A stretch of DNA of 64,000 bases. Origin: Planctomycetia bacterium (lineage in GTDB: Bacteria > Planctomycetota > Planctomycetia > Pirellulales > Thermoguttaceae). Location: the NCBI GenBank assembly GCA_030527205.1, contig JAUNBG010000002.1, forward strand, positions 109,649-173,648, written 5' to 3'. A program made the translations under genes and the position numbers. The notes beneath the pieces are model-generated. The model saw nothing but the letters and a program-made list of their open reading frames with translations, was not told the origin of the DNA and ran no database searches. Below, one piece after another: positions 25,790 to 34,560 of this stretch (position 1 is its first letter; each line of letters begins with the position of its first letter).

Positions 25790-26974
25790 ATGAGAAGTTC
25801 AGAGGAAACGATTGCTCTGTTTAATGAATATGTTATTCCGAATTATAAACGTTATCCGGTTTCGCTCGTTCGCGGCGAAGGGGCTTTGATTTGGGATGCA
25901 GAAGGAAATGAATATATTGATTTTTTTCCTGGCTGGGGTTGCAACCTTTTCGGACATTGTCCGAAACCCGTTGTTAAGGCTGTTCAGGATCAGGCAGCAA
26001 AATTGATTCATGTTCCTAATTCCTGGTTTGTGGAAGAGCAGGGGATTTGGGCAAAAATGCTTTCCGAACGAAGTTTTGGCGGACAGGCTTTTTTCTGCAA
26101 TTCAGGCACAGAAGCAAATGAAGCCGCAATTAAATTGATTCGTTTGCATTCTCCCAAGGGAAAATATAAGATCATAACATTTCAAGGCGCTTTTCATGGC
26201 CGAACAATGGGATCTATTTCGGCAACGGGTCAACCCAAATATCATCAAGGAATTGAACCTCTTTTACCGGGGTTCATTTATGTCCCATTTGGAGATTTAC
26301 AGGCAACCGAGGAAGCTATTGACGATGAAACCGCCGCTATTATGGTTGAACCGATTCAAGGGGAAGGGGGCGTTCGCATTCCTCCCGACGGTTTCCTTCA
26401 AGGATTGCGGAATCTTTGCGATAAAAATAAATTGCTGCTCATGTTTGATGAAGTTCAAACCGGTTGCGGACGAACAGGAGAATGGTTTGCCTATCAATAT
26501 TTTGGCGTTACGCCTGATATCATGACGCTGGCCAAGGCGATCTGCGGCGGTTTTCCAGCGGGCGCTATGCTGGCGAAAAAAGAGATTGCGCCAAGTTTGC
26601 GGCCCGGAATGCATGCTTCGACTTTCGGAGGAAATCCCATTGCCGCCGCAGCGGGAATCGCAACAATTAAAATGATTGAAGAGGAAGGGTTGCTCGAAAA
26701 AGGGAAAAAACTCGCGGATCGCTTTAAAGTCCGACTCAAACAAATGGCCGACGAACTTGACATTATTCAAGAGACGCGCTTTGCCGGAACTATGATTGGA
26801 ATTGAATTAAGCATTGACGGAACGCCTTTTGTTCAAAATTGTATGAAAAAAGGGCTTTTGATCAATTGTACGCATGGCAATGTCATTCGACTTCTGCCCG
26901 CAATCAATACGCCGTTGGAACTCGTTGATAAAGCTTTGGATATTCTTGAAGAGACGCTGCGAAAGGGATCGTAA
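25790..26974 (+). CDS. argD: Acetylornithine aminotransferase
   Basis: PLP enzyme making N-acetylornithine, class-III aminotransferase fold, 394 residues. Motifs: FFCNSGTEANEAAIKL (phosphate-binding loop), ITFQGAFHGRTMG, IMVEPIQGEGGV, LLMFDEVQTGCGRTG (Asp contacting the PLP nitrogen), IMTLAKAICGGFPAGAML with the Schiff-base Lys, and STFGGNPIAAAAG. ATG 25790 follows GGGAAG and starts at the family N-terminus; an upstream extension to 25667 runs through the repeat and is not real. One base separates its stop from the argF ATG, so these two are co-transcribed. Confidence 0.95.
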   Translation: MRSSEETIALFNEYVIPNYKRYPVSLVRGEGALIWDAEGNEYIDFFPGWGCNLFGHCPKPVVKAVQDQAAKLIHVPNSWFVEEQGIWAKMLSERSFGGQAFFCNSGTEANEAAIKLIRLHSPKGKYKIITFQGAFHGRTMGSISATGQPKYHQGIEPLLPGFIYVPFGDLQATEEAIDDETAAIMVEPIQGEGGVRIPPDGFLQGLRNLCDKNKLLLMFDEVQTGCGRTGEWFAYQYFGVTPDIMTLAKAICGGFPAGAMLAKKEIAPSLRPGMHASTFGGNPIAAAAGIATIKMIEEEGLLEKGKKLADRFKVRLKQMADELDIIQETRFAGTMIGIELSIDGTPFVQNCMKKGLLINCTHGNVIRLLPAINTPLELVDKALDILEETLRKGS

Positions 26975-26975
26975 A

Positions 26976-27911
26976 ATGAAAAAAACGAGACATTTTATAA
27001 CGCTCGCCGACGTTAATATTAATGAATTGAATCGAATTTTTGCGCTTGCTGAAGAAACCAAAGCGAATTTCAAAAATGGAATTCGCTCGAAAATATTAGA
27101 CGGCAAAGTTCTCGCGCTCATTTTCGAAAAGATGTCCTTGCGAACCCGCGTCAGTTTTGAGTCGGGAATGAGCCAGTTGGGCGGATCTTCCATGCTTCTC
27201 GAAGATCAACATATCGGTTTTGGAAAACGAGAATCGATTGCCGATATCGGTCATGTTTTGAGTTCGATGGTTGATGCTATTGTTTTTCGCGCCAAAAGTC
27301 ACAAATCTGTTACTGAATTGGCAAAATATAGTTCTTGTCCGGTTATCAACGCATTGACAGATCTGTCTCATCCCTGTCAGGCTTTAGCCGATATGTTGAC
27401 CATTAAGGAAGAATTTGGAACGCTCAAAGGCAAAAAAGTCGTTTGGGTTGGCGATTCGAATAATGTCGCTGCCAGTTTAATTGAAATAGCCGCAAAACTT
27501 GGCGTTAAAATAGTTGTTTCGTCGCCGAAAGGTTATCAGTTTACGCAAGATCATCTCAATAAGATAATCGGAAAAGATCCCGTTGAAGGTTTTGCAATTG
27601 ATTTAGTCGAAAACCCTCAAGATGCGGTCAGGCAAGCTGACGCCGTTTATACAGACGTTTGGGTTAGTATGGGTCAGGAAAATGAGGAAGAAGAGCGCAA
27701 AAGAGCTTTCGTCAATTATCAGGTCAATCAGAAATTGATGCAAATTGCCGGCAAAGACGCGATATTTCTTCATTGTCTCCCAGCTCGCCGAGGATTGGAA
27801 GTTACGGATGACGTTATGGATTCGGGTCAAAGCCGAATTATTGAACAGGCGGCCAATCGAATGCATGCGCAAAAAGGCCTTTTAATCTGGCTTCTGAACG
27901 AGGCAAAATAA
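26976..27911 (+). CDS. argF: Ornithine carbamoyltransferase
   Basis: Makes citrulline from ornithine and carbamoyl phosphate. 311 residues. Carbamoyl-phosphate loop SLRTRVSFESG (usual STRTR, here Leu for the first Thr), DLSHPCQALADMLT (HPxQ), VWVGDSNNVAASL (ornithine-domain DxxNV), and HCLPARRG with the conserved Cys. Because N-acetylated substrates are used by some Bacteroidetes enzymes with a similar loop, N-acetyl or N-succinyl-ornithine specificity should not be excluded, although HCLPARRG fits plain OTC. ATG 26976 follows AAAGGGATC. Last gene of the arg cluster; argC, argJ, argG and argH are not here. Confidence 0.94.
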   Translation: MKKTRHFITLADVNINELNRIFALAEETKANFKNGIRSKILDGKVLALIFEKMSLRTRVSFESGMSQLGGSSMLLEDQHIGFGKRESIADIGHVLSSMVDAIVFRAKSHKSVTELAKYSSCPVINALTDLSHPCQALADMLTIKEEFGTLKGKKVVWVGDSNNVAASLIEIAAKLGVKIVVSSPKGYQFTQDHLNKIIGKDPVEGFAIDLVENPQDAVRQADAVYTDVWVSMGQENEEEERKRAFVNYQVNQKLMQIAGKDAIFLHCLPARRGLEVTDDVMDSGQSRIIEQAANRMHAQKGLLIWLLNEAK

Positions 27912-27916
27912 ATAAT

Positions 27917-28226
27917 AGGAAGTTCTAAAAACCCCTTAGGAGAGCAGACGTCTCATCCGCATTCCCTTAAAAAAAGTCATCGCGACTCTTTTGTAAAAAC
28001 TATCAACATCTATTTGCAACGACTACAGTTTTGTGAATGTTATAAAATAGACGTCGTTTGATTTTTCCCAAGAATCGAAGCGACTTTTGAAATCAGATGC
28101 GGACGGGACGTCCGTTCCAGTCCTGTTTGTTCCGCAACCGATTAAATAGAAATTCAACAGAATACAGGTTTTAACGACTTCATCCGGAATGCGTCTGTTG
28201 AAAAATCAGGATTTTTAGAACTTTCT
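27917..28226. repeat. Family A repeat (copy A4) interrupted by family B (copy B2)
   Basis: The left A end (AGGAAGTTCTAAAAACCCCTT, from 27917) and right A half (ACAGGTTTTAACGACTTCATC to TTTTTAGAACTTTCT, ending 28226) match other A copies, but about 200 extra bases lie between them. Within these, 28028 to about 28157 is a B copy (GTTTTGTGAATGTTATAAAA ... CCTGTTTGTTCCGC ... GAAATTCAACAG). The rest of the gap to 28487 shows no gene. Confidence 0.75.
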
Positions 28227-28487
28227 TAATGTTTTATACAAAGTTGGTCAGGGCAGCAGTTTCCCCCTTTCTGCCCGTTCATTTGCGGATTTGCAATCCC
28301 AATGAGCGCTGAAATTTCAATGATCTTAAGTATAAAATGAACTTTTGAGTAAATGACTTGATCCTTGCCAATATGAATGATTTGTTCCATATATTGCTTA
28401 AATGATTGTTGTTCAGTCTATCCGATGTTATTGTCTTAAGAACCAGTTTTATTCCCTTTTGATTTTTCAAAGAATAATGGAAAAAGC

Positions 28488-29738
28488 GTGAAAAAAATCA
28501 ATCGAATTCATCAGTTTGACAACGGTTTGGTTTTGTTGGCAGAAGAAATGAGCTGGAGTAACTCCGTTGCTTTTGCTATTTTATTGCCTTGCGGATCAAT
28601 TTATGACCCCAAAGATCAGCTTGGTTTATCGAGTTTAACTTGCGAAATGTCGTTACGCGGCGCTGGTTTGCTGGATAATCGGCATTTTCTCCAGGCATTG
28701 GAAAATTTGGGCGTTCAATCGTCAGAAACGGTTTCTCAATCCTATTCCGTTTTTTGCGCGGCAATGCTTCCCAATAACCTGTCGAAAACTCTTGAACTTT
28801 ATGCTGATCTTCTTCGCCGTCCTCTTTTTCCAGAAGATCAGCTTGAACCGTCCAAACAGGTTATTCATCAGGAAATCCAGGCCGTTGAGGACGAACCTTC
28901 TCGAAAAATGATGATCGAGCTGGGACGCAACTTCTTTCCTGACCCTTGGGGACGTCCGAGTTTCGGAACGACACAAGGTTTAAAAGCGATTTCTTTGGAA
29001 GCGATTCGCCGTCATCATCAAGATTGTTATCAACCGAATGGGGCGATTATCAGTATTGCCGGTTCTTTTGATTGGAATGAGTTGAAGAAACAAATTGAAA
29101 CGTTATTTGGAGATTGGCAACCGTATCCGTTGAAAAAAATCGAGGAAAAGAATATAGGCTCTTTCGTTGTTCATATTCCTTATGAATCGTCCCAAACGCA
29201 TATTGGCTTAGCGTTTCCCTCTGTTCCCTTTAATCATCCAGATTATTTACTGGCTTGGAGCGGTTGCGGCATTTTAAGCGGAGGAATGAGCTGTCGTCTT
29301 TTTTCCGAAGTTCGAGAAAAACGCGGTCTCTGTTATACAGTCAGCGCGTCTTATTATACGCATCAAAATCGAGGCGCCGTTTTTTGTTATTGCGGAAGTC
29401 GAGCCGCTCAAGCGCAAGAAGCATTGGACGTTCTTATTTCTGAACTTCAAAAACTTTCGCAAAAAGGGATTGAACAACCAGAATTGGATCGACTCAAAAT
29501 TCGCGCGAAAAGTTCTCTTATTATGCAACAGGAATCATCGATTATTCGAGCTGGTTCTATTGCCCGCGATTGGTATCATTTGAACCGAATTCGTTCAATG
29601 GAAGAAATAGAACAGAAAATCAATGCTCTTTCCTGTGAAGTAATCAATGAGTATTTGGCAGCTCATCCGGCTCAACCGTTTCGTCTTGTAACGCTTGGTT
29701 CTGAATCGTTAACCATTGCAAACGATCTTTTAGGCTGA
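28488..29738 (+). CDS. M16-family peptidase homologue without the HxxEH zinc motif
   Basis: 416 residues in two M16 half-domains (about 1-215 and 216-416): the first has QFDNGLVLLAEEM, GSIYDPKDQLGLSSL and VIHQEIQAVEDEPS; the second has HIGLAFPSVPFNHPDYL, GILSGGMSCRLFSEVREKRGLCYTVSA, the usual substrate-binding R/Y region. In active pitrilysins the first block reads HFLEH; here the same place reads LTCEM (residues 50-54), so both zinc His are gone and only Glu53 remains. This fits the non-catalytic partner subunit of an M16 heterodimer. GTG start; the catalytic partner, commonly adjacent, is absent from the window. No signal peptide. Confidence 0.85.
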   Translation: MKKINRIHQFDNGLVLLAEEMSWSNSVAFAILLPCGSIYDPKDQLGLSSLTCEMSLRGAGLLDNRHFLQALENLGVQSSETVSQSYSVFCAAMLPNNLSKTLELYADLLRRPLFPEDQLEPSKQVIHQEIQAVEDEPSRKMMIELGRNFFPDPWGRPSFGTTQGLKAISLEAIRRHHQDCYQPNGAIISIAGSFDWNELKKQIETLFGDWQPYPLKKIEEKNIGSFVVHIPYESSQTHIGLAFPSVPFNHPDYLLAWSGCGILSGGMSCRLFSEVREKRGLCYTVSASYYTHQNRGAVFCYCGSRAAQAQEALDVLISELQKLSQKGIEQPELDRLKIRAKSSLIMQQESSIIRAGSIARDWYHLNRIRSMEEIEQKINALSCEVINEYLAAHPAQPFRLVTLGSESLTIANDLLG

Positions 29739-29851
29739 ATTTGTATAATAAACAACCTTTTTGAAAATCTCTGTTCCCTGGATTCGCAAAGCCAGAGAAA
29801 ACGGACCGATTGCAAAACGCAAAACTGTTGTCCTGACAGGCTCCGCATAAA

Positions 29852-29890
29852 TAAAAAAGACCGAAAGTTAAAACTCCCGGTCTTTTTTTG
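29852..29890. terminator. Bidirectional intrinsic terminator
   Basis: TAAAAAAGACCG (29852-29863) pairs with CGGTCTTTTTTTG (29878-29890) across a 14-base loop. With A-run on one side and T-run on the other it can stop transcription of both the M16 gene and the converging membrane operon. Confidence 0.8.
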
Positions 29891-29909
29891 ATAAAACGCC
29901 AATAAAAAT

Positions 29910-30800
29910 TCAATGAAAATCGCTGTCTTTTATTATATTTGAAGAAACCAGATCGCCTTCCCTCATTGTTCCGCGACGATATTCTGGAATGATTTGACAA
30001 ACAGCCCGATTCGGTTCGGTCGTTAAAACTTTTATGCAGCCCAGAAAGGAACCGCTTCGCGATACGGAAAGAATATGATTGGGAATCAAACCGTCATTCG
30101 ATCCAATCGTTATCATAATCAAACCATGATTCCCTTTTTGAATTTCGTCAATTTGGCCTTGAACTGGATAAGACGGTTTCATTTTGAAAAGATTTGTATC
30201 GAGATCAAGACCTTTGTCATTTAAAACCTGGATTGCAATATCATAATTATTAACAAGTTTTTCGTTCTTCGACTGAAAATTTGTAATCATATAGTCCAGC
30301 TTATATTTTTCCGCCATTGTTTCTGTCAAATCTTTGACAAAAACAGCGCGGATATTTTGAGCAACTTTTAATTCATCGCTAAATTTCTCTATTAAACCAC
30401 GATTTTCTGTTATTACTGAATTATTAGCAGAAATATTGAAAATCTGTTCTTGAAGTTCTGTTTCTTTGGCAATTCGATTATTCCAACGAGTTTGATACTC
30501 ATTGGAAATATTATTCGTTTCCGTAACAAGCGGATTACAAAATTGATAATAAGATCCTTCTTCGCTTTTTCGAACATTATCCTCTTCAGCGCCAAGAACA
30601 GCATCAAGCTGAGCATTTAATTTGTCATTAACCGATTTGATTTTCTGATTTTCTTCATTAATAGATTTAATTAAATTATCTTTTTCTTCTGCAATCTGTC
30701 TCCAACTCGCCTGGGAATTCCATAAGAAGAGAGATAACGAAAAAACAAAAATGCTCATTGAGACAATAAGCCCCACAAAAATTTTACCGATCAGGTTCAT
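29910..30800 (-). CDS. Membrane-anchored coiled-coil protein with FlgT-C-like domain, copy 2
   Basis: 296 residues. One N-terminal transmembrane helix (KIFVGLIVSMSIFVFSLSLFLW, about 6-27), a long heptad-rich region (about 35-190), then a compact beta domain of about 75 residues: GQIDEIQKGNHGLIMITIGSNDGL, ILSVSRSGSFLGCIKVLTTE, AVCQIIPEYRRGTMREGDLV. That last domain resembles those in FlgT-C-type envelope proteins (fold assignment by eye). It is a diverged paralogue of the protein at 31068-31889 and the last of three genes. Orientation with the helix first suggests the coiled coil and beta domain face the periplasm. Function unknown; scaffold in the envelope is a guess. Confidence 0.75.
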   Translation of the reverse strand: MNLIGKIFVGLIVSMSIFVFSLSLFLWNSQASWRQIAEEKDNLIKSINEENQKIKSVNDKLNAQLDAVLGAEEDNVRKSEEGSYYQFCNPLVTETNNISNEYQTRWNNRIAKETELQEQIFNISANNSVITENRGLIEKFSDELKVAQNIRAVFVKDLTETMAEKYKLDYMITNFQSKNEKLVNNYDIAIQVLNDKGLDLDTNLFKMKPSYPVQGQIDEIQKGNHGLIMITIGSNDGLIPNHILSVSRSGSFLGCIKVLTTEPNRAVCQIIPEYRRGTMREGDLVSSNIIKDSDFH

Positions 30801-30814
30801 GGGAAAAATATCTC

Positions 30815-31087
30815 CTATTTATAAGAACTGATATCCAAATACAGGAAGACACAAGCTGCCGTAAGAGCCAGCCAAGCCAAAAAAAGGATTAAAGTATAAA
30901 TATCTGCCGGAACTTTTTTAACCGGAGCCTTAACTTTTTTTGATTTCGATATTACGGCATCCGACCCGAATTGATCGGTTTTATTGAGAGCAACGTTTTT
31001 TCCTTTTTTGCTTTTCTTTTCTTTTTTTGGTTTGGGTTCTTTGGGAGTTTTAGAGCTTTTGCTTTTACTAAAATTTAGTGCTGACAT
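30815..31087 (-). CDS. Small lysine-rich single-pass membrane protein
   Basis: 90 residues. The first 60 are extremely Lys/Ser/Pro-rich (KSSKTPKEPKPKKEKKSKKG) and the last 30 form one transmembrane helix (IYTLILFLAWLALTAACVFLYLDI). By the positive-inside rule the tail would be cytoplasmic. It overlaps the upstream coiled-coil gene by 20 bases and is 14 bases before the downstream one, so the trio is one operon. No homologue recognised; the conserved setting between two coiled-coil paralogues suggests a partner subunit. Confidence 0.72.
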   Translation of the reverse strand: MSALNFSKSKSSKTPKEPKPKKEKKSKKGKNVALNKTDQFGSDAVISKSKKVKAPVKKVPADIYTLILFLAWLALTAACVFLYLDISSYK

Positions 31088-31889
31088 TATCGCCCTCCTG
31101 AATCAAACCTTGACGATATTGGGGGAGAATTTGGCAAACAGCGCTATTATATTTTGTCGTTACAACTTCGATTTTTCCCAAATAAGTATTGTCGCGGGAA
31201 ACTTCGAGTTTTTGACCTGGAGTCAAGCCATTATCAGCCCCTATAGAAATCATAACCAATCCATTGGATCCTTCTTGAATCGCTTCAACAACGCCTTGAA
31301 CTTTTTCTGTATAGAGTTCTTTTTGCGGATCAATTCCATAAATGGTCAAGACAGAAACTGCTTTATTATAATCTGCTTTAAGTTTGTTATTTTTCGCTTG
31401 AATATCGCCGAGAACCGTTGCATTTTCATGCAGTTGACCAACAGCAATCGCCAGTTTTTCAAGAATATCGCTTCTTTTTTCTTTGGCTTCTGCGATACTT
31501 TGCGTCAACATTTTCACATTATCGCGAAAACGATCAATAACGATATTGGTATCGTTGATGATTTCCGTTCGTTTGTTGATTTCGTCCTGAAGCATCTGTT
31601 CTTGAGAGCTGAGTTTTTCGTTTTCGATTTTTAAATTATCGGTTTTAGTTTTTAACGCAGCAACCTGTTTTTGATAAGCAATATATTCTGTATCAATTGC
31701 TTTCATCAAATCCTGTTTCATCGTTGTCAGTTTTGCGGTTTCTTCTTTTGCCGCCTTTATTTGATCATCTTTTTTGGCCGCAACTTCTTTCCAATTTTTA
31801 TGAGAAGCATAGATGACCAGAAAAAGTGACAAAAGGATAAGGCTCATTGTCGCTATCAGACCAACAAATATCTTACCGATCGAGTTCAT
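31068..31889 (-). CDS. Membrane-anchored coiled-coil protein with FlgT-C-like domain, copy 1
   Basis: 273 residues, first gene of the trio. N-terminal helix KIFVGLIATMSLILLSLFLVIY (about 6-27), coiled coil (about 33-185, with DDQIKAAKEETAKL and heptads through YNKAV), C-terminal beta domain: GVVEAIQEGSNGLVMISIGADNGLTPGQ, LEVSRDNTYLGKIEV, SAVCQILPQYRQGLIQEGDNV. The N-terminal 15 residues are nearly identical to copy 2 (MN-x-IGKIFVGLI), which shows duplication within the operon. A sigma-70-like promoter lies about 250 bases upstream. Function unknown. Confidence 0.78.
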   Translation of the reverse strand: MNSIGKIFVGLIATMSLILLSLFLVIYASHKNWKEVAAKKDDQIKAAKEETAKLTTMKQDLMKAIDTEYIAYQKQVAALKTKTDNLKIENEKLSSQEQMLQDEINKRTEIINDTNIVIDRFRDNVKMLTQSIAEAKEKRSDILEKLAIAVGQLHENATVLGDIQAKNNKLKADYNKAVSVLTIYGIDPQKELYTEKVQGVVEAIQEGSNGLVMISIGADNGLTPGQKLEVSRDNTYLGKIEVVTTKYNSAVCQILPQYRQGLIQEGDNVSTKF

Positions 31890-32148
31890 AAAACGAATTC
31901 TCCTTTGACCGAGATAACCAAAAGTCCCGTCGCTGTTTATTCTATAGCGATCAACGATCGCAATTATTACTCATTTTATACAAATTCCCTAAGCTAAGCC
32001 GTCAAAAAATGGATTTCCGGCTTTTTCGATATCCGCGTCGGGAAAATCCAGAAAAAGCAAATCTATAATGGATATTTTATTTTTCAATAGGGAATGACGG
32101 TTGTCATTTAGCCAATCAAGCAAACATAAACCGATTAACCCTGACTTT

Positions 32149-32178
32149 AGTATAAACCAAAAACATATTTACTGTCAA
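32149..32178 (-). promoter_or_regulatory. Sigma-70-like promoter for the membrane coiled-coil operon
   Basis: Minus strand TTGACA (32173-32178), 18 bases, then TATACT (32149-32154). The start would be near 32142, leaving a leader of about 250 bases before ATG 31889. In this leader GGATTTCC ... GGGAAAATCC and GGCTTTTT ... AGAAAAAGC are partly complementary, so a folded leader is possible. Confidence 0.55.
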
Positions 32179-32680
32179 CTACGAACTCTTAATAAAAGAA
32201 AAACCTGACAAATTTTTTGCCGTTTATAACAAATAATCCAAAAAAAACGACTGTCTTATTTTAAAAAACGATAAAACTAGGTTTCTCTTTGCATTTGTCT
32301 TTGATAAAACTTTCGTTTTTGAAAAAATGATTAAACGAAACCGATATGGGAAACAGCCTTCGTCCTGTTGTCATCCGCCCATTATTATCGGGCTAGCAAG
32401 ACAACGATTTCGTTCTCTACAGTTTTGAGTCTATAAGAAATTCGACAAATTTGAATAACTTATAATAAAAAAAGTCAATGCATTGATTTAATCCAGTCAT
32501 GAGCGAAAAATAATTTGTACAATATAACTATAATTCATCTGTTGGATCGACTTTTAATTTCTTTTAACTTGAATATGCTTGATGTTTTTTTGCTTTTCAA
32601 CGCAATCGATAACGAAAGAAAAGGAATATCCGCATTAATCCAATAAAAAAGTCTGGGGAAAATATTCAAAAAACAAGGTT

Positions 32681-32775
32681 TATACTGAAGCCGATCCGGG
32701 CAAGAGGCTTCGCCTTCTGTAATCCAATCGTTTATTGCGAATCAAACGATCAGATTTTCGAATGGCCTGAACATA
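32681..32775. repeat. Family C dispersed repeat (copy C4)
   Basis: Left end TATACTGAAGCC, inner GGCTTCGCCTTCTGTAATCC and CAAACGATCAGATTTTC, right end GGCCTGAACATA (worn). Confidence 0.6.
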
Positions 32776-32879
32776 AGATTTAAAAGCTATACATTTTCTA
32801 TTTTAACATTCTTTTTATAAAAATTGGCAAAAAAAATTTGTCTTTCCATAAAATAGTTAAAAAATTTTTAAATATTTTC

Positions 32880-32988
32880 AGGAAGTTTTAAAAACCTGTT
32901 TTTTTTAATAAACTCCATTCGGAAAACGTCACGAAACCAGTTCCTGCGGACGAAACGTCCGCGCTCCCAGCGGGTTTTAGAACATCCT
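32880..32988. repeat. Family A repeat (copy A5)
   Basis: AGGAAGTTTTAAAAACC to GGTTTTAGAACATCCT; reverse orientation relative to A2. The core is a perfect hairpin, GCGGACG-AAA-CGTCCGC, at 32946-32962. Confidence 0.82.
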
Positions 32989-33267
32989 TTTCCTATTTCA
33001 GAAAAACAGACTTTTATTGCTTTTTTAATAAAATTTTATTACAAATATTATTGTTTAATTCAATAAAATATTTATCAGAATCCGCGTCCATTTGAGTTTA
33101 AAGAAAATCCGAAAGAAGCGACAAAAATCGATCTTTCGTAATCTATTTGTCATTGCCGATTTTATAAACAGAATGATTGAAACATTCAACAGACTTAAAC
33201 AGGGATCAACCCCCAAAAGTCCATACAATTTCAAGTTGTTTCAGATAATTCCTGTTTTCGAGCGTTG

Positions 33268-34182
33268 TTAATGATGAACATAAACGGCATGATGTTTAAG
33301 CGAATAGGCAAATAAAAAAAGAGCAACCCAAATAATGATGAAACTGATCCATTGAAAAACAGCCATTTTTTCATGAAAAACGACAACAGCGCAAAGAAAT
33401 TGGAGCGTCGGGCAAATATATTGCAAAATGCTCAGCGTTGAAAGATTAACCGGCGTTTTCATTGCCGCTCCAAAGAGCAAAAGCGGAATTGCCGTCAAAA
33501 CGCCGCCGCCAATCAAAAGAGTCATCGTCCAGGGATTGTTGACCCAAAGAGAGCTGTCCGCAAAAGAAAACCCTGCGACTATAATAAAGGCAAGTCCAAA
33601 AGGCATTGCAAAAATAGACTCAATAGTTAAAGCAGAAACCGCATCAATGGGAATCAATTTTCGAATAATCGAATAAATGGTAAAAGAAAAAGCGGACAAA
33701 ATTCCCCCCCAAGGAACTTCTCCAACGCCAAAAGAAAAAATCAAAACGGCAACAAAGGCCAGAAAAATGGCTCCGTAACCGGCAAAATCCAATCGTTCAT
33801 GAAGAAATAAAACGCTCGCAAAAACAGTCGACAATGGCCCGATATAGCTTGCCAAACTTGCATGAAGAGTTTGATTTTTTGAAACGAGCCAAACAAAAAC
33901 GCCCCAATTAAAACAGATCAACATCATTGTAACAAAAAGTCCCAGCGCATATTTTGGCTGTTGAAAAATATGCCAAATGATCGTTTCTCGTTTTAAGAAA
34001 AAGATCAACGGGACCAGCAACAATAAAGCAAAAACCGAACGAAAGGCTAACGTAACCAACGGCGGGACATCTTGAAGAAGATAAAAGTAAAGCGGAAACA
34101 GTCCCCAAAGAACATAGGACAACAACCCCAATTCCATTCCTTTTTGTTGGGGTTCTCTTGACGCTGAAATGACGGAAGCCAT
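33268..34182 (-). CDS. rarD: RarD-type EamA family transporter
   Basis: 304-residue inner-membrane protein with about ten hydrophobic helices in two EamA repeats. The start of the core, GLLSYVLWGLFPLYFYLL, followed by VTLAFRSVFALLLLVP, NWGVFVWLVSKNQTLHASLASYIGP, LHERLDFAGYGAIFLAF, SFTIYSIIRKL and LSILQYICPTLQFLCAV ... FHEKM, is characteristic of RarD/YojE members in the drug/metabolite superfamily. The substrate is not established; chloramphenicol sensitivity gave the name. About 11 residues longer at the N-terminus than needed. ATG 34182 follows AAGGGAA. It stands alone, with the repeat-bearing gap downstream. Confidence 0.9.
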   Translation of the reverse strand: MASVISASREPQQKGMELGLLSYVLWGLFPLYFYLLQDVPPLVTLAFRSVFALLLLVPLIFFLKRETIIWHIFQQPKYALGLFVTMMLICFNWGVFVWLVSKNQTLHASLASYIGPLSTVFASVLFLHERLDFAGYGAIFLAFVAVLIFSFGVGEVPWGGILSAFSFTIYSIIRKLIPIDAVSALTIESIFAMPFGLAFIIVAGFSFADSSLWVNNPWTMTLLIGGGVLTAIPLLLFGAAMKTPVNLSTLSILQYICPTLQFLCAVVVFHEKMAVFQWISFIIIWVALFLFAYSLKHHAVYVHH

Positions 34183-34560
34183 AAATTCCCTTCTTTAATT
34201 ATGATTGGACAAACGTTTATTGATTCATACGCAAATCGAGTCAACGTTCGCTCTTTTCATCTTAAAATATGTAAAAAAACGTCTTCCCAACCTCAGGGCG
34301 AAAAAGTTCCTGACTTTATGCCATTTAATCCATAAATTGGAAAAATCAGATAAAACAGGCTTTTTTGCGTTCTTTAAAAGCGCTATTTAAAGCGATTTCG
34401 CATGAATTATTTGTCTCAGGCATTAGATATTAATCATTTTTTATTTTTTGTCAATCCAGGAAGAGAACATTTTAAAAGAAAAATCCGACTTTGGCCATTC
34501 GTAAGCGTCTGACATTGCGCGAATCCAACTTTGGATTAATTGGCTTGAATAGAATCCCCT
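34183..34560. other. Non-coding gap
   Basis: 378 bases between rarD and the end of the ABC ATPase gene. No supportable gene, repeat or hairpin with T-run seen. Confidence 0.45.

Larger units (their letters stand above)
31890..33267. other. Long AT-rich gap with promoter, C4 and A5 repeats
   Basis: 1378 bases without a supportable gene. It contains a promoter (32149-32178) for the membrane trio, a leader with GC-richer complementary blocks near 32015-32060, a family C copy at 32681-32775 (TATACTGAAGCC to GGCCTGAACATA), and family A copy A5. A sequence near 32340 (ACCGATATGGGAAACAGCC) resembles the C-type left end at 41521. No tRNA or known structured RNA was recognised. Confidence 0.55.

Noticed and set aside
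30984..31634. Open frame of 216 codons opposite the coiled-coil genes
   Set aside because: Phe/Ile/Asn-rich antisense product of Lys/Glu-rich coding sequence; no start signal.
31890..33267. A structured RNA gene (tmRNA, RNase P, SRP RNA) in the longest gap
   Set aside because: No conserved core or CCA-type end was found; the GC-richer parts are explained by the promoter leader and repeats C4 and A5.
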